Source: Acidobacteriota bacterium
GTDB taxonomy: Bacteria; Acidobacteriota; Terriglobia; Bryobacterales; Bryobacteraceae
DNA length: 18,738 nt
Assembly (NCBI GenBank): GCA_023436715.1
Contig: JAEZIJ010000089.1
Span: 1 to 18,738 of the forward strand
Direction of reading: 5' to 3'
The first letter of the stretch is position 1. Each line of letters starts with the position of its first letter. The translations under genes were made by a program, and so were the position numbers. Positions 9,003-15,829 of the stretch are shown here, piece by piece. A model generated the notes under the pieces. That model did not search any database. It worked only from the letters and a program-made list of their open reading frames with translations, and was not told where the DNA came from.

Positions 9003-10363
9003 TCGTCATCGGGGGCGGAATCTCCGGCCTCTCCACCGCGTACTATCTGTCGAAGGCGGGCGTCCCCGCGACCATCGTCGAGCGCCGGCCGCGGCTGGGA
9101 GGGGTGATCGAGACGGAGACGATTCACGGGTGCGTGCTCGAAACCGGTCCCGATAGCTTCCTCGCTGCCAAGCCATGGGCCATGGACCTGATTCGTGAGC
9201 TCGGGCTGGCCGGGGATATCATCAGCTCGAACGATCATGCCCGCGTCACCTGCGTTCGCAAGAACGGGCGGCTCGTTCCGCTGCCGGACGGGCTGATGCT
9301 GATGATTCCGACCAAAATCATGCCCCTGGTTTCGACCTCGCTGCTGGGCTGGGGGACGAAGATCCGCATGGGTCTGGAGTGGTTCCGGCGGCCGAAAGGC
9401 GCGGCAAGGCCGGACCAATCCGTGGCGGCTTTCGTGGCCGAACACTACGGGCCGGAGGCCGTCGATTACCTGGCGGAACCGCTGCTGGCCGGAGTCTATG
9501 GCGGCGACCCAAACAGGCTCAGCGTCGCGAGCGTGCTGCCCCGCTTCATCGAACTCGAGGCCAGGTACGGCAGCCTCACCAAGGGCGTTCTCCACGAGCG
9601 GCGCAAGGCGGCCCGGCAGGCCAAGGGGCAGCCGCTATTCCGGACGCTGAAGGGCGGTCTCGGTCAGCTCATCACGACTGTAACAGCAGCCATGCGGCCG
9701 GAGCCCGAGGTTATGCAAGGCGAAGCGGAGAGCTTGGAGCGGACGGCGGAGGGCTGGCGTGTACGTATCAACGGCGACTGGATCGACGCCGCGAATGTCG
9801 TTCTGGCCTGCCAGGCGTATGCGGCCGGAGCACTGGCCGGCGGAGTGGATGGAGAACTCGGGTCCCTGCTCGGCGAAGTGGCCTACTCTTCCTCGATCAC
9901 AATTTCGCTCGGATACGAGAAGGCGAGCTTTTCGCACCCGCTGAACGGATTCGGTTTCCTGGTGCCGAAGCGGGAGCGGGGCCGGATGGTGGCGTGCACG
10001 TGGGTCGGAACGAAATTCTCGTATCGCGTGCCTGACGACATGGCAGTCCTGCGATGTTTTGTGGGCGGCGAGGATGAGTCCGTCCTGCGGGAATCGGACG
10101 AAACGTTGATCGAGGCGGTGCGCGCGGAGCTGCGGGAGATCATGGGCGTGACCGAAACCCCGGTGTTTGCGCGGCTCGCACGCTGGCCGCGGTCCATGGC
10201 GCAGTATACGGTGGGCCACCAGAAACGGATGGCGGTGGTGGAAACGCGCGCCGCGGCCCTTCCGGGCCTGCACCTGGCCGGCAATGCGTACACCGGCATC
10301 GGAATTCCGGACTGCATCCGGATGGGCAAGCAGGCCGCGGAAAGGATCGTCAGCGCGCGATAA
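8990..10363 (+). CDS. hemG: Protoporphyrinogen/coproporphyrinogen oxidase, HemY type (hemG/hemY/cgoX)
   Basis: FAD-dependent oxidase that aromatizes a porphyrinogen to the porphyrin using O2. The 457 residues open with the dinucleotide-binding motif VVVIGGGISGLSTAYYLSKA, followed by ETGPDSFL (51-58), IPTKIMPLVSTSL, YLAEPLLAGVYGGDPNRLS, and the C-terminal FAD-contact region GNAYTGIGIPDCI. These match Bacillus HemY rather than the flavodoxin-like enterobacterial HemG; the symbol follows common usage for the oxidase step. ATG 8990 is preceded by AGAGG (8983-8987) and overlaps the end of hemH by 13 nt. It ends with a 14-nt convergent overlap with the minus-strand gene at 10350-10931. Whether it oxidizes copro- or protoporphyrinogen is open. 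Confidence 0.92.
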   Translation: MRRVVVIGGGISGLSTAYYLSKAGVPATIVERRPRLGGVIETETIHGCVLETGPDSFLAAKPWAMDLIRELGLAGDIISSNDHARVTCVRKNGRLVPLPDGLMLMIPTKIMPLVSTSLLGWGTKIRMGLEWFRRPKGAARPDQSVAAFVAEHYGPEAVDYLAEPLLAGVYGGDPNRLSVASVLPRFIELEARYGSLTKGVLHERRKAARQAKGQPLFRTLKGGLGQLITTVTAAMRPEPEVMQGEAESLERTAEGWRVRINGDWIDAANVVLACQAYAAGALAGGVDGELGSLLGEVAYSSSITISLGYEKASFSHPLNGFGFLVPKRERGRMVACTWVGTKFSYRVPDDMAVLRCFVGGEDESVLRESDETLIEAVRAELREIMGVTETPVFARLARWPRSMAQYTVGHQKRMAVVETRAAALPGLHLAGNAYTGIGIPDCIRMGKQAAERIVSAR

Positions 10364-10931
10364 CGACACGCACGTCAGCCGGGCTCACTTCAAGCCGGTC
10401 GATGCGGTGATCCAGTTCAAACGGTTTGCCGACATTTGCCTCGGGGTAGTAAGACCAGAGGAAGTTTCGGATGAGGTAATCGAGGGTGCCGCCGCTGATC
10501 GTGATGCCCGAGATCACGACCTGGTCGACATCCACGGTGGCCTGACCGCCGCCCGAACGTATCCTGGCATCGACTCTCACCGGGCGCTCTCCCTCAAGCA
10601 ACTGTTCCATCAGCCATCCCATCGGCTGGCCCTGCGCGCGCCGGAGCTTTACGAAATCGACGTCGGCGAACGCGGTGGCGCGGTTGTGGCCCAACTCGAT
10701 CCGGGGATTCCGCACACCCTCCGGCGCCACCTCGACGACCTGCTTACGCACGTAAGCATTCAACTCCGGCTTGGTGAACGTGACTTTCGAGCCGGCGGGG
10801 ACGGTCTCCCGCCGGATCATCTCGATTTTGCGCCGGGCTTCGAGGTAATCCGTTTGCTGTGAGGCCAGTAGCAGGCCCGCGAGCACGGCCAGTCCGGAAG
10901 AAACAGCCGCGCTGCGTCGGTGTCGCCGCAT
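10350..10931 (-). CDS. Secreted hypothetical protein
   Basis: I do not recognise this 193-residue protein. It begins with a basic stretch and a hydrophobic segment (SSGLAVLAGLLLAS, about residues 11-24), a likely signal peptide or anchor with possible cleavage before QQTDYLEAR. The mature part alternates charged helices and beta-rich stretches (VTFTKPELNAYVRKQV, ATAFADVDFVKL, ATVDVDQVVISGITISGG), resembling tubular lipid-binding or YpmS/DUF2993-like folds in general pattern only; no catalytic motif is visible. The ATG at 10931 is the natural start. It is convergent with hemG, sharing 14 bases, with no terminator between them. Coding is supported by length, signal peptide and neat fit between flanking features. 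Confidence 0.75.
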   Translation of the reverse strand: MRRHRRSAAVSSGLAVLAGLLLASQQTDYLEARRKIEMIRRETVPAGSKVTFTKPELNAYVRKQVVEVAPEGVRNPRIELGHNRATAFADVDFVKLRRAQGQPMGWLMEQLLEGERPVRVDARIRSGGGQATVDVDQVVISGITISGGTLDYLIRNFLWSYYPEANVGKPFELDHRIDRLEVSPADVRVVIAR

Positions 10932-10978
10932 ATACCCATAATGACGCAGGCAGGGACCGTCCGGTATGGCCGCAGACA

Positions 10979-11056
10979 GGGGCTAAAGCCCGTGGCTTGG
11001 CAAGAGGGCTTGCGGCACGGCTGAAGCCGTGCCCTGATACAGGGCCGAAGCCACGG
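10979..11056. repeat. Nested palindromic repeat cluster
   Basis: Between a minus-strand and a plus-strand gene start lie GGGC-TAAA-GCCC (10980-10991), GGCACGGC-TGAA-GCCGTGCC (11014-11033, 8-bp arms), and an outer pair CCGTGGCTT (10990-10998) with AAGCCACGG (11048-11056) that encloses the central hairpin. No frame or U-tract goes with it. Such GGCTAAAGCC / GGCTGAAGCC palindromes look like dispersed extragenic repeats of acidobacterial genomes; that is from general memory. The remaining intergenic bases 10932-10978 and 11057-11135 show nothing else definite. Confidence 0.65.
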
Positions 11057-11135
11057 ATACAAAGCGCGCCCGCGTTTACCCGCGTTTGTCGGCGGCCCAT
11101 CAATATCGATGAACCGATGGACGGTGATATGGGTC

Positions 11136-11141
11136 TATAAT
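11136..11141 (+). promoter_or_regulatory. -10 box ahead of the small helical protein gene
   Basis: A perfect TATAAT lies 26 nt before the GTG at 11168, which would give a transcript with a ~20-nt leader. No convincing -35 hexamer sits at the expected distance. Confidence 0.4.
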
Positions 11142-11167
11142 GCAAGGGACCAACCTGGGAAAATACT

Positions 11168-11446
11168 GTGGCCTACGAACGCGAAACTCCGTTTGACGAC
11201 ATCGAGAGCGCGAGGCAGTATGTGGAGTTGCTGGCGGAAGCCATTGAGGAGGCGCGCCGGGAGGTCGAAGCCGAGATGGCGAATCCGCAGCCGGAACGCC
11301 GGCTGCAGGCTCTCCAGTTGGTCTCCTTCAAACTCGCCAGGCTTTCGACGCACATCGGCGGCAGCTCCCGCATCCTGAACGATCTGCGCACTTTACGCCG
11401 TTTGCTGTTAGGGGAACGCGCGCTGGAACGGGAACCGGCCGAATAG
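11168..11446 (+). CDS. Small charged helical hypothetical protein
   Basis: Unrecognised 92-residue protein, rich in Glu, Arg, Ala and Leu and predicted all-helical by composition: FDDIESARQYVELLAEAIEE, then RREVEAEMANPQPERRLQAL, then a Leu/Arg-rich C-terminal helix (ILNDLRTLRRLLLGERALE). No signal peptide, membrane segment or cysteine. Start is GTG 11168, with TGGGAA about 9 nt upstream and a TATAAT at 11136; there is no better in-frame start. Its stop codon (11444-11446) directly abuts the stop of the convergent glycosyltransferase gene. Codon use matches its neighbours. Role unknown. Confidence 0.7.
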   Translation: MAYERETPFDDIESARQYVELLAEAIEEARREVEAEMANPQPERRLQALQLVSFKLARLSTHIGGSSRILNDLRTLRRLLLGERALEREPAE

Positions 11447-12589
11447 TTACTCGCGTCCCGCGGGGGCGAAGCGGCCGTCGGGATAGACGATGTAGCGGCG
11501 CCCGCGCCAGCTCACGGTGTTGCCCAGGAAGCCGGCGAGCCAGAGGACGAAGCTGGCGACGTCCTGGAGCGGCAAGAGCCAGCACTTGCGGGCGGTAAGG
11601 GGATCGTGAAGCACCCATCCGGCCGTCGCCCATGCGGCTGCGGCGCGAATCAGCACGGCGGCGGCAGCCAGCGGCCAAAGCGCCGGCTTGACGGCGAATA
11701 GCAGGAGGGCCAGAGGCAGCGGGTACGTGAACAACTGCCCGAAGTACCCGGCGGGCCGCGAGCGGCGAGTGGAGCGCGCCCATCGCAGCCGGTGCTCCAG
11801 ATTCGGCCGGAAGCGCTGCGCGCCGATGCGATGCTCGATGACGCAGGAGGAAAGCGCCGTGCCGTAGCCCGCCTCGGCCGCCAGCTTGCCCATCATGAAG
11901 TCCTCGGCCAGGTATTGCTTGAGGGTTTCGAAACCGCCAATCCGCTCCAGCACCTCCCGGCGGACAGCCATGCCGGGCCCCACGCCGAACTTCATGCCTT
12001 CGAGCATGCGGGCTACAAGGATGCCGGCCAGGAACTCGGTGTTCATGCCGATGGCTTCGAGGGTAGACCAGAACGAACGCCCGGGAATCCCGCGGTAGGG
12101 GCAGGTGGTGAGGCCCAGGCGCGGGTCCTCGAACTCGGACGCGAGGCAGCGCAGCAGGTTGGGCTTTGCGCGGGTATCGCTATCCGTCATAACCAGCAGG
12201 TCGTAACTGGCTTCGGCCAGCATGTTGTCGAGTGCGAAGACCTTGGCGTTGGGGTAAGGCGGCTCGCCCGTGACGATCAGGCGCGCCGGCACGCCGGGAT
12301 ACTGCATGCGGAGCTTCTCAACAACGCCCGCCGCCGGATCGCCGGCATGCCGGACCGCGCAGATGACTTCGAAATCGGGATAGTCCTGCGCGAAGTAACT
12401 GCGCAGGTTCTCCTCCAGACCTTCGTCGAGGCCGGAGAGGGGCTTGAGAATGGAAACGGACGGGTACACCGACGCGGAGCGGCAGGCCCGGTCTGCCGCG
12501 AGATACTGCCGCGCGGCCACGATCACCAGGATCGCGAACGCCGATGAGCCAGCCACCAGCAGTACGAGTACCGCTGCGGCAAGGTCCAT
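11447..12589 (-). CDS. hpnI: Membrane glycosyltransferase, HpnI / ceramide glucosyltransferase-like (GT21)
   Basis: Probably adds a sugar to a membrane lipid; HpnI adds N-acetylglucosamine to bacteriohopanetetrol, while relatives glucosylate ceramide. The 380 residues have an N-terminal membrane segment (about 5-27), a GT-A domain with SILKPLSGLDEGLEENL (46-62), the DSD metal motif (136-138), AED (228-230) as catalytic acid region, and HRLRW (266-270), the (Q/R)xxRW signature followed by ARSTRRSRPAGY, then two or three C-terminal membrane segments (about 290-325 and 343-360). The gene starts 3 nt after the thrS stop, so the two are likely co-transcribed, without an obvious functional link. 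No other hopanoid or sphingolipid gene is in the window, so the acceptor is not settled. Confidence 0.75.
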   Translation of the reverse strand: MDLAAAVLVLLVAGSSAFAILVIVAARQYLAADRACRSASVYPSVSILKPLSGLDEGLEENLRSYFAQDYPDFEVICAVRHAGDPAAGVVEKLRMQYPGVPARLIVTGEPPYPNAKVFALDNMLAEASYDLLVMTDSDTRAKPNLLRCLASEFEDPRLGLTTCPYRGIPGRSFWSTLEAIGMNTEFLAGILVARMLEGMKFGVGPGMAVRREVLERIGGFETLKQYLAEDFMMGKLAAEAGYGTALSSCVIEHRIGAQRFRPNLEHRLRWARSTRRSRPAGYFGQLFTYPLPLALLLFAVKPALWPLAAAAVLIRAAAAWATAGWVLHDPLTARKCWLLPLQDVASFVLWLAGFLGNTVSWRGRRYIVYPDGRFAPAGRE

Positions 12590-12592
12590 AGA

Positions 12593-14533
12593 CTATTCGC
12601 TCAGTGACTTCCTGGCGATCAGATCGCGAATTTCCTGCGTGAACGCGTCCACCGGCTTCACGCCCTGGTCGCCGTGCTTGCGGTTGCGAACGGAGACCGA
12701 ACCGGACTCCGCTTCGCGGTCGCCCACGACGAGCATGTAGGGCACCTTCTGGAGTTGGGCCTCGCGGATCTTGAAGTTGACCTTCTCCTTGCGGTCGTCG
12801 AGGTGGGCGCGAACGCCGGCTTCCTCGAGCTGCTTCGCCACCTGCTGCGCGTAGGGAATGTGGCGGTCGGTGATGGGCAGCACGACTGCCTGAACGGGAG
12901 CGAGCCAGACGGGGAAGGCGCCGGCGTAGTGTTCGAGCAGGATGCCGAAGAAGCGTTCCACCGACCCGAACAGCGCGCGGTGGACCATCAGCGGCTGGTG
13001 CGCCTTACCGTCCTCGCCGATGTATTCGAGGCCGAAGCGCACCGGCATGTTGAAATCGAACTGGACGGTTGAAAGCTGCCAGGAGCGGCCGATTGCATCG
13101 ACGAGTTTCACGTCGATCTTGGGACCGTAGAACGCGGCCTCGTCGGGCATCACCTTCACTTTCATGCCGACACGCTCGACCGCATTCAGCAAGGCATTTT
13201 CGGCAAGCTTCCACTGCTCCTGGGTTCCGAGATACTTGTCGGTGCCGCCGCCGTCCCAGGTCGAGAGTTCAGCCTCGTAGCGCTCAAATCCGAAGGTCTG
13301 GAGCGTGTCGCGCGCGAACTCGAGGCAGCCCACGATCTCGTCGCCGATCTGCTCGGGCGTGCAGAAGATATGCGCGTCGTCCTGCGTGAATCCGCGGACA
13401 CGCATCAGCCCGTGCATGGTGCCGGAGCGCTCGTAGCGGTACACGGTGCCGAGTTCGCCGAGCCGGACCGGCAGGTCGCGATAGCTGCGCAGCTTGTCCT
13501 TGTAGATCAGGATGTGGAACGGGCAGTTCATCGGTTTGAGCTGGTATTCGGCGTCGTCCAGCTCCATGCGCTTGAACATGTTCTCGGCGTAAAAGCCGTA
13601 GTGGCCCGAGGTCTTCCAGAGGTCGGAGCGCGCGATGTGCGGCGTGTAGACCAGCGAATACCCGCGCTTGACGCACTGGTCGCGCATCCAGTCTTCGAGG
13701 ATACGGCGCACGGTGCCGCCCTTGGGATGAAAGAAAATCAGGCCCGGTCCGGCGAGTTCCTGAATGCTGAACAGGTCGAGTTCCTGGCCAAGTTTGCGGT
13801 GATCGCGCTTCTTCGCCTCTTCCACCTGGTGCAGATAATCTTCGAGATCCTTGGGAGTGAAGAAGGCGGCGCCGTAGATGCGCTGGCCCTGGCGGTTGTG
13901 CTCATCGCCTTTCCAGTAAGCGCCCGCGATGGAGAGGAGCTTGAAGGCCTTGATCTTGCCGGTGGAGGGTACGTGCGGCCCGCGGCAGAAGTCGATAAAT
14001 TTGGGCCCGAGAGTGTACTCGGAGAAGATCTCGTCGGCCTTCTCCCGGATGAGCTCGCACTTCAGCTCCTCGCCCATTTCGGCGTACTTCTTGAGCCCTT
14101 CGGGCTTGGGCGTGAGCTTGCGCTCGTAGGGCAGGTTCGCGCGCTGCAGTTCCCACATCCGGGCCTCGATCTTCTCGAGGTCGTCGGAGGTAAAAGCTTC
14201 ATCGCGGTAAAAATCGTAGAAAAATCCGTTATCGGTGGGCGGGCCAATGCCGAGGCTGGTTTGCGGGAAGAGGTCGAGCACGGCGGCCGCGAGCAGGTGA
14301 GCGGTCGAGTGGCGGTACACCTCGAGCGATTCGGGATTCTTCGTCGTCAGAATCTCCACCGAGGCGTCGGCGTCGAGGGGCCGGCTCAAATCGACGAGCT
14401 GTCCGTTCACACGGGCGACGACAGCATCGTCCGCCAGGCGCCGGCTGATGGATTTGGCGAGATCGAGAGGCGTTGTTCCCGCTTGCGTGCTCCGCCGGCT
14501 TCCATCAGGGAGAGTAATGGTAATCTCGCTCAT
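12593..14533 (-). CDS. thrS: Threonyl-tRNA synthetase
   Basis: Charges tRNA-Thr and edits mischarged Ser-tRNA. The 646 residues include an N-terminal TGS domain (1-62, ITITLPDGSRR), the editing domain with H75xxxH79 and C183xxxH187 (FCRGPHV), and the class II core: motif 2 YRYERSGTMHGLMRVRGFTQDD (part: 366-386), motif 3 HRALFGSVERFFGILLEHYAG region, zinc ligands Cys337, His388 and His518, and a C-terminal anticodon-binding domain. All key residues are present. I chose ATG 14533 because the family begins at the TGS strand; a longer in-frame start at 14668 runs over the divergent sigma-factor start and adds unrelated residues. The upstream Shine-Dalgarno is weak. hpnI follows after 3 nt. Confidence 0.96.
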   Translation of the reverse strand: MSEITITLPDGSRRSTQAGTTPLDLAKSISRRLADDAVVARVNGQLVDLSRPLDADASVEILTTKNPESLEVYRHSTAHLLAAAVLDLFPQTSLGIGPPTDNGFFYDFYRDEAFTSDDLEKIEARMWELQRANLPYERKLTPKPEGLKKYAEMGEELKCELIREKADEIFSEYTLGPKFIDFCRGPHVPSTGKIKAFKLLSIAGAYWKGDEHNRQGQRIYGAAFFTPKDLEDYLHQVEEAKKRDHRKLGQELDLFSIQELAGPGLIFFHPKGGTVRRILEDWMRDQCVKRGYSLVYTPHIARSDLWKTSGHYGFYAENMFKRMELDDAEYQLKPMNCPFHILIYKDKLRSYRDLPVRLGELGTVYRYERSGTMHGLMRVRGFTQDDAHIFCTPEQIGDEIVGCLEFARDTLQTFGFERYEAELSTWDGGGTDKYLGTQEQWKLAENALLNAVERVGMKVKVMPDEAAFYGPKIDVKLVDAIGRSWQLSTVQFDFNMPVRFGLEYIGEDGKAHQPLMVHRALFGSVERFFGILLEHYAGAFPVWLAPVQAVVLPITDRHIPYAQQVAKQLEEAGVRAHLDDRKEKVNFKIREAQLQKVPYMLVVGDREAESGSVSVRNRKHGDQGVKPVDAFTQEIRDLIARKSLSE

Positions 14534-14659
14534 AAATGGTTGACTTTTCAGCGTAGCATGACCGGTGCGAGTGAAGCGGATTGAAGCCGAAATCCCGTGT
14601 TCCTGCAAGAAGGAAGACCGTACTGCTATGTTAAAGTATGAATCCTGGAGCGGGTAGCA

Positions 14660-15286
14660 ATGATCCAACGCGTAGGGCAGACAAGCGGGTTCGATGAGGC
14701 TGCTTTAGTCGCGGAAGCCCAGCGCGGAGGCGTCGATGCGTTCACCGAGCTGGTGAACCGGTATGAATCGAACATTTTCCGGTTGGCGAGGCACATCACG
14801 CAAAATCCGGAAGATGCGGAAGATGTTCTCCAGGAGACTTTTCTCAAAGCGTACGAACACCTGGAAGACTTCCAGGGGAACTCGAAGTTTTATACGTGGC
14901 TGGTGCGAATTGCCGTCAATCAGTCACTAATGAAGCTCCGGAAACGGAAGTCGGACGCGTCCGTTTCACTCGACGACCCGTTCGACACCGGAGAGGAAAC
15001 CCTGACGCGCGAAATCGCAGTGTGGGATCCGAATCCCGAGCTGACGTATTCGCGCGAGGAGATCCGGGCGATTCTCGAGAAAGCGGTAGAAAGCCTGCCG
15101 CCGACGTTTCGGGCGGTGTTCGCTCTGCGCGACATCGAGGAACTCTCGACTGAGGAAACAGCCGCTGTGTTGAACCTGTCGGTCCCGGCCGTCAAGAGCC
15201 GCCTGCTACGGGCGCGCTTGCGATTGCGGGAGAAGCTGACCCGGTATTTCAAGCGAAAGGGGGAAGACCTCTTTGGTTACATGTAA
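14660..15286 (+). CDS. ECF-type RNA polymerase sigma factor (RpoE-like)
   Basis: A 208-residue sigma70-family factor with only regions 2 and 4. Region 2 runs about 27-95 (FTELVNRYESNIFRLARHIT, EDAEDVLQETFLKAYEHLED with the core-binding helix, FYTWLVRIAVNQSLMKLRKR recognizing -10), followed by an acidic linker, and region 4 about 145-195 (LPPTFRAVFALRDIEELSTE, AAVLNLSVPAVKSRLLRARL as helix-turn-helix). It resembles E. coli RpoE in layout. ATG 14660 has GGAG about 9 nt upstream. It is divergent from thrS across a 126-nt gap and overlaps the downstream zinc-finger gene by 14 nt, the usual arrangement for a sigma/anti-sigma pair. Target promoters are unknown. Confidence 0.92.
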   Translation: MIQRVGQTSGFDEAALVAEAQRGGVDAFTELVNRYESNIFRLARHITQNPEDAEDVLQETFLKAYEHLEDFQGNSKFYTWLVRIAVNQSLMKLRKRKSDASVSLDDPFDTGEETLTREIAVWDPNPELTYSREEIRAILEKAVESLPPTFRAVFALRDIEELSTEETAAVLNLSVPAVKSRLLRARLRLREKLTRYFKRKGEDLFGYM

Positions 15287-15536
15287 GGATTTTCTCAGCG
15301 AGCTGAACGAGTTCCTCGACGACGAGTGCGGCGAAGGAGTTCGGAAGGAGCTTGAGCAGCACCTGAATGAGTGTCCGAACTGCTGGGTAGTGTGCGACAC
15401 CACCAAGAAGACGATCGACATCTACCGGGGCACGGAGCACTACGCCATTCCAGCCGGAGTGCATCAGCGGCTGATGTGCGCGCTCAAGGACAGATCGAAG
15501 GCGGGGGAACCGGAGCGGCTCCCACCGACTTCCTGA
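15273..15536 (+). CDS. Soluble zinc-finger anti-sigma factor candidate (zf-HC2/ZAS)
   Basis: An 87-residue protein with the ZAS-type motif His30-x3-Cys34-x2-Cys37 (QHLNECPNC), plus Cys4, the usual four zinc ligands of this fold, and further cysteines at 19, 41 and near the C-terminal half. No membrane segment is present, so it should be cytoplasmic, like RsrA/ChrR-type anti-sigma factors, where zinc or thiol state controls sigma release. Start is TTG 15273 with GGGGGA about 9 nt upstream, overlapping the sigma gene by 14 nt; the ATG at 15281 is in a different frame with an immediate stop. Pairing with the sigma factor is inferred from overlap and family. Confidence 0.82.
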   Translation: MVTCKDFLSELNEFLDDECGEGVRKELEQHLNECPNCWVVCDTTKKTIDIYRGTEHYAIPAGVHQRLMCALKDRSKAGEPERLPPTS

Positions 15537-15557
15537 ACGTTCGAAACCACTCCCAAC

Positions 15558-15585
15558 AAAAAAGCCGCCCGGCAAGCCGGGCGGC
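15558..15585 (-). terminator. Intrinsic terminator for minus-strand transcripts
   Basis: On the minus strand the stem GCCGCCCGG-CTTG-CCGGGCGGC (9-bp perfect GC arms) is followed by TTTTTT. It lies 48 nt past the stop of the candidate small gene at 15633-15722 and would end transcripts from it and from the enolase-family gene. For the plus-strand sigma operon the hairpin has no U-tract. Confidence 0.85.
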
Positions 15586-15632
15586 CGTTGACATATTGAA
15601 GTGGGCTTGTGCGGCGCGGAACGGTTCTCGGG

Positions 15633-15722
15633 CTACCTGAGGAAAGCCGCCTGCGCGCAGCGTTGATACCCGCCCACCATAATCACGATGATCAAAACCT
15701 GCAAACAGCGTCTCAATATCAT
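15633..15722 (-). CDS. Candidate 29-residue hydrophobic small protein
   Basis: A minus-strand reading frame ATG 15722 to TAG 15633 encodes a peptide beginning MILRRCLQVLIIVIMVGG and ending in a Cys/Ala-rich tail (29 residues). GAGGAG lies 4 nt before the ATG, a stronger ribosome-binding site than most genes here have. Two Arg precede a ~11-residue hydrophobic stretch, consistent with a small membrane peptide. Just upstream a 7-bp hairpin (AAACGGC-CAT-GCCGTTT, 15736-15752) and a ATTTGT-G-ACAAAT inverted repeat occur, and an intrinsic terminator lies 48 nt downstream. It may be a stand-alone small gene or the last cistron after the enolase gene, 107 nt upstream. I recognise no family; coding status is unproven at this length. 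Confidence 0.45.
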   Translation of the reverse strand: MILRRCLQVLIIVIMVGGYQRCAQAAFLR

Positions 15723-15829
15723 CGTTCTCCTCACGAAACGGCATGGCCGTTTGTCTTTCCGCAATTTGTCACAAATGCGCCGTGGGCGCAAGATTCATTT
15801 TCTTCCCTGTAAGTTATAGAACCCTGCCC

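Noticed and set aside
13370..14584. A 404-residue plus-strand frame opposite thrS
   Set aside because: Antisense shadow of a fully conserved ThrRS; no recognisable motif.
14534..14668. Longer N-terminus for thrS
   Set aside because: It adds 45 non-family residues and overlaps the divergent sigma-factor start; the TGS domain begins at 14533.
15484..15744. An 86-residue minus-strand frame
   Set aside because: It runs through the GC-rich terminator stem at 15558-15585, and the GAGGAG ribosome-binding site points to the 29-residue frame instead.
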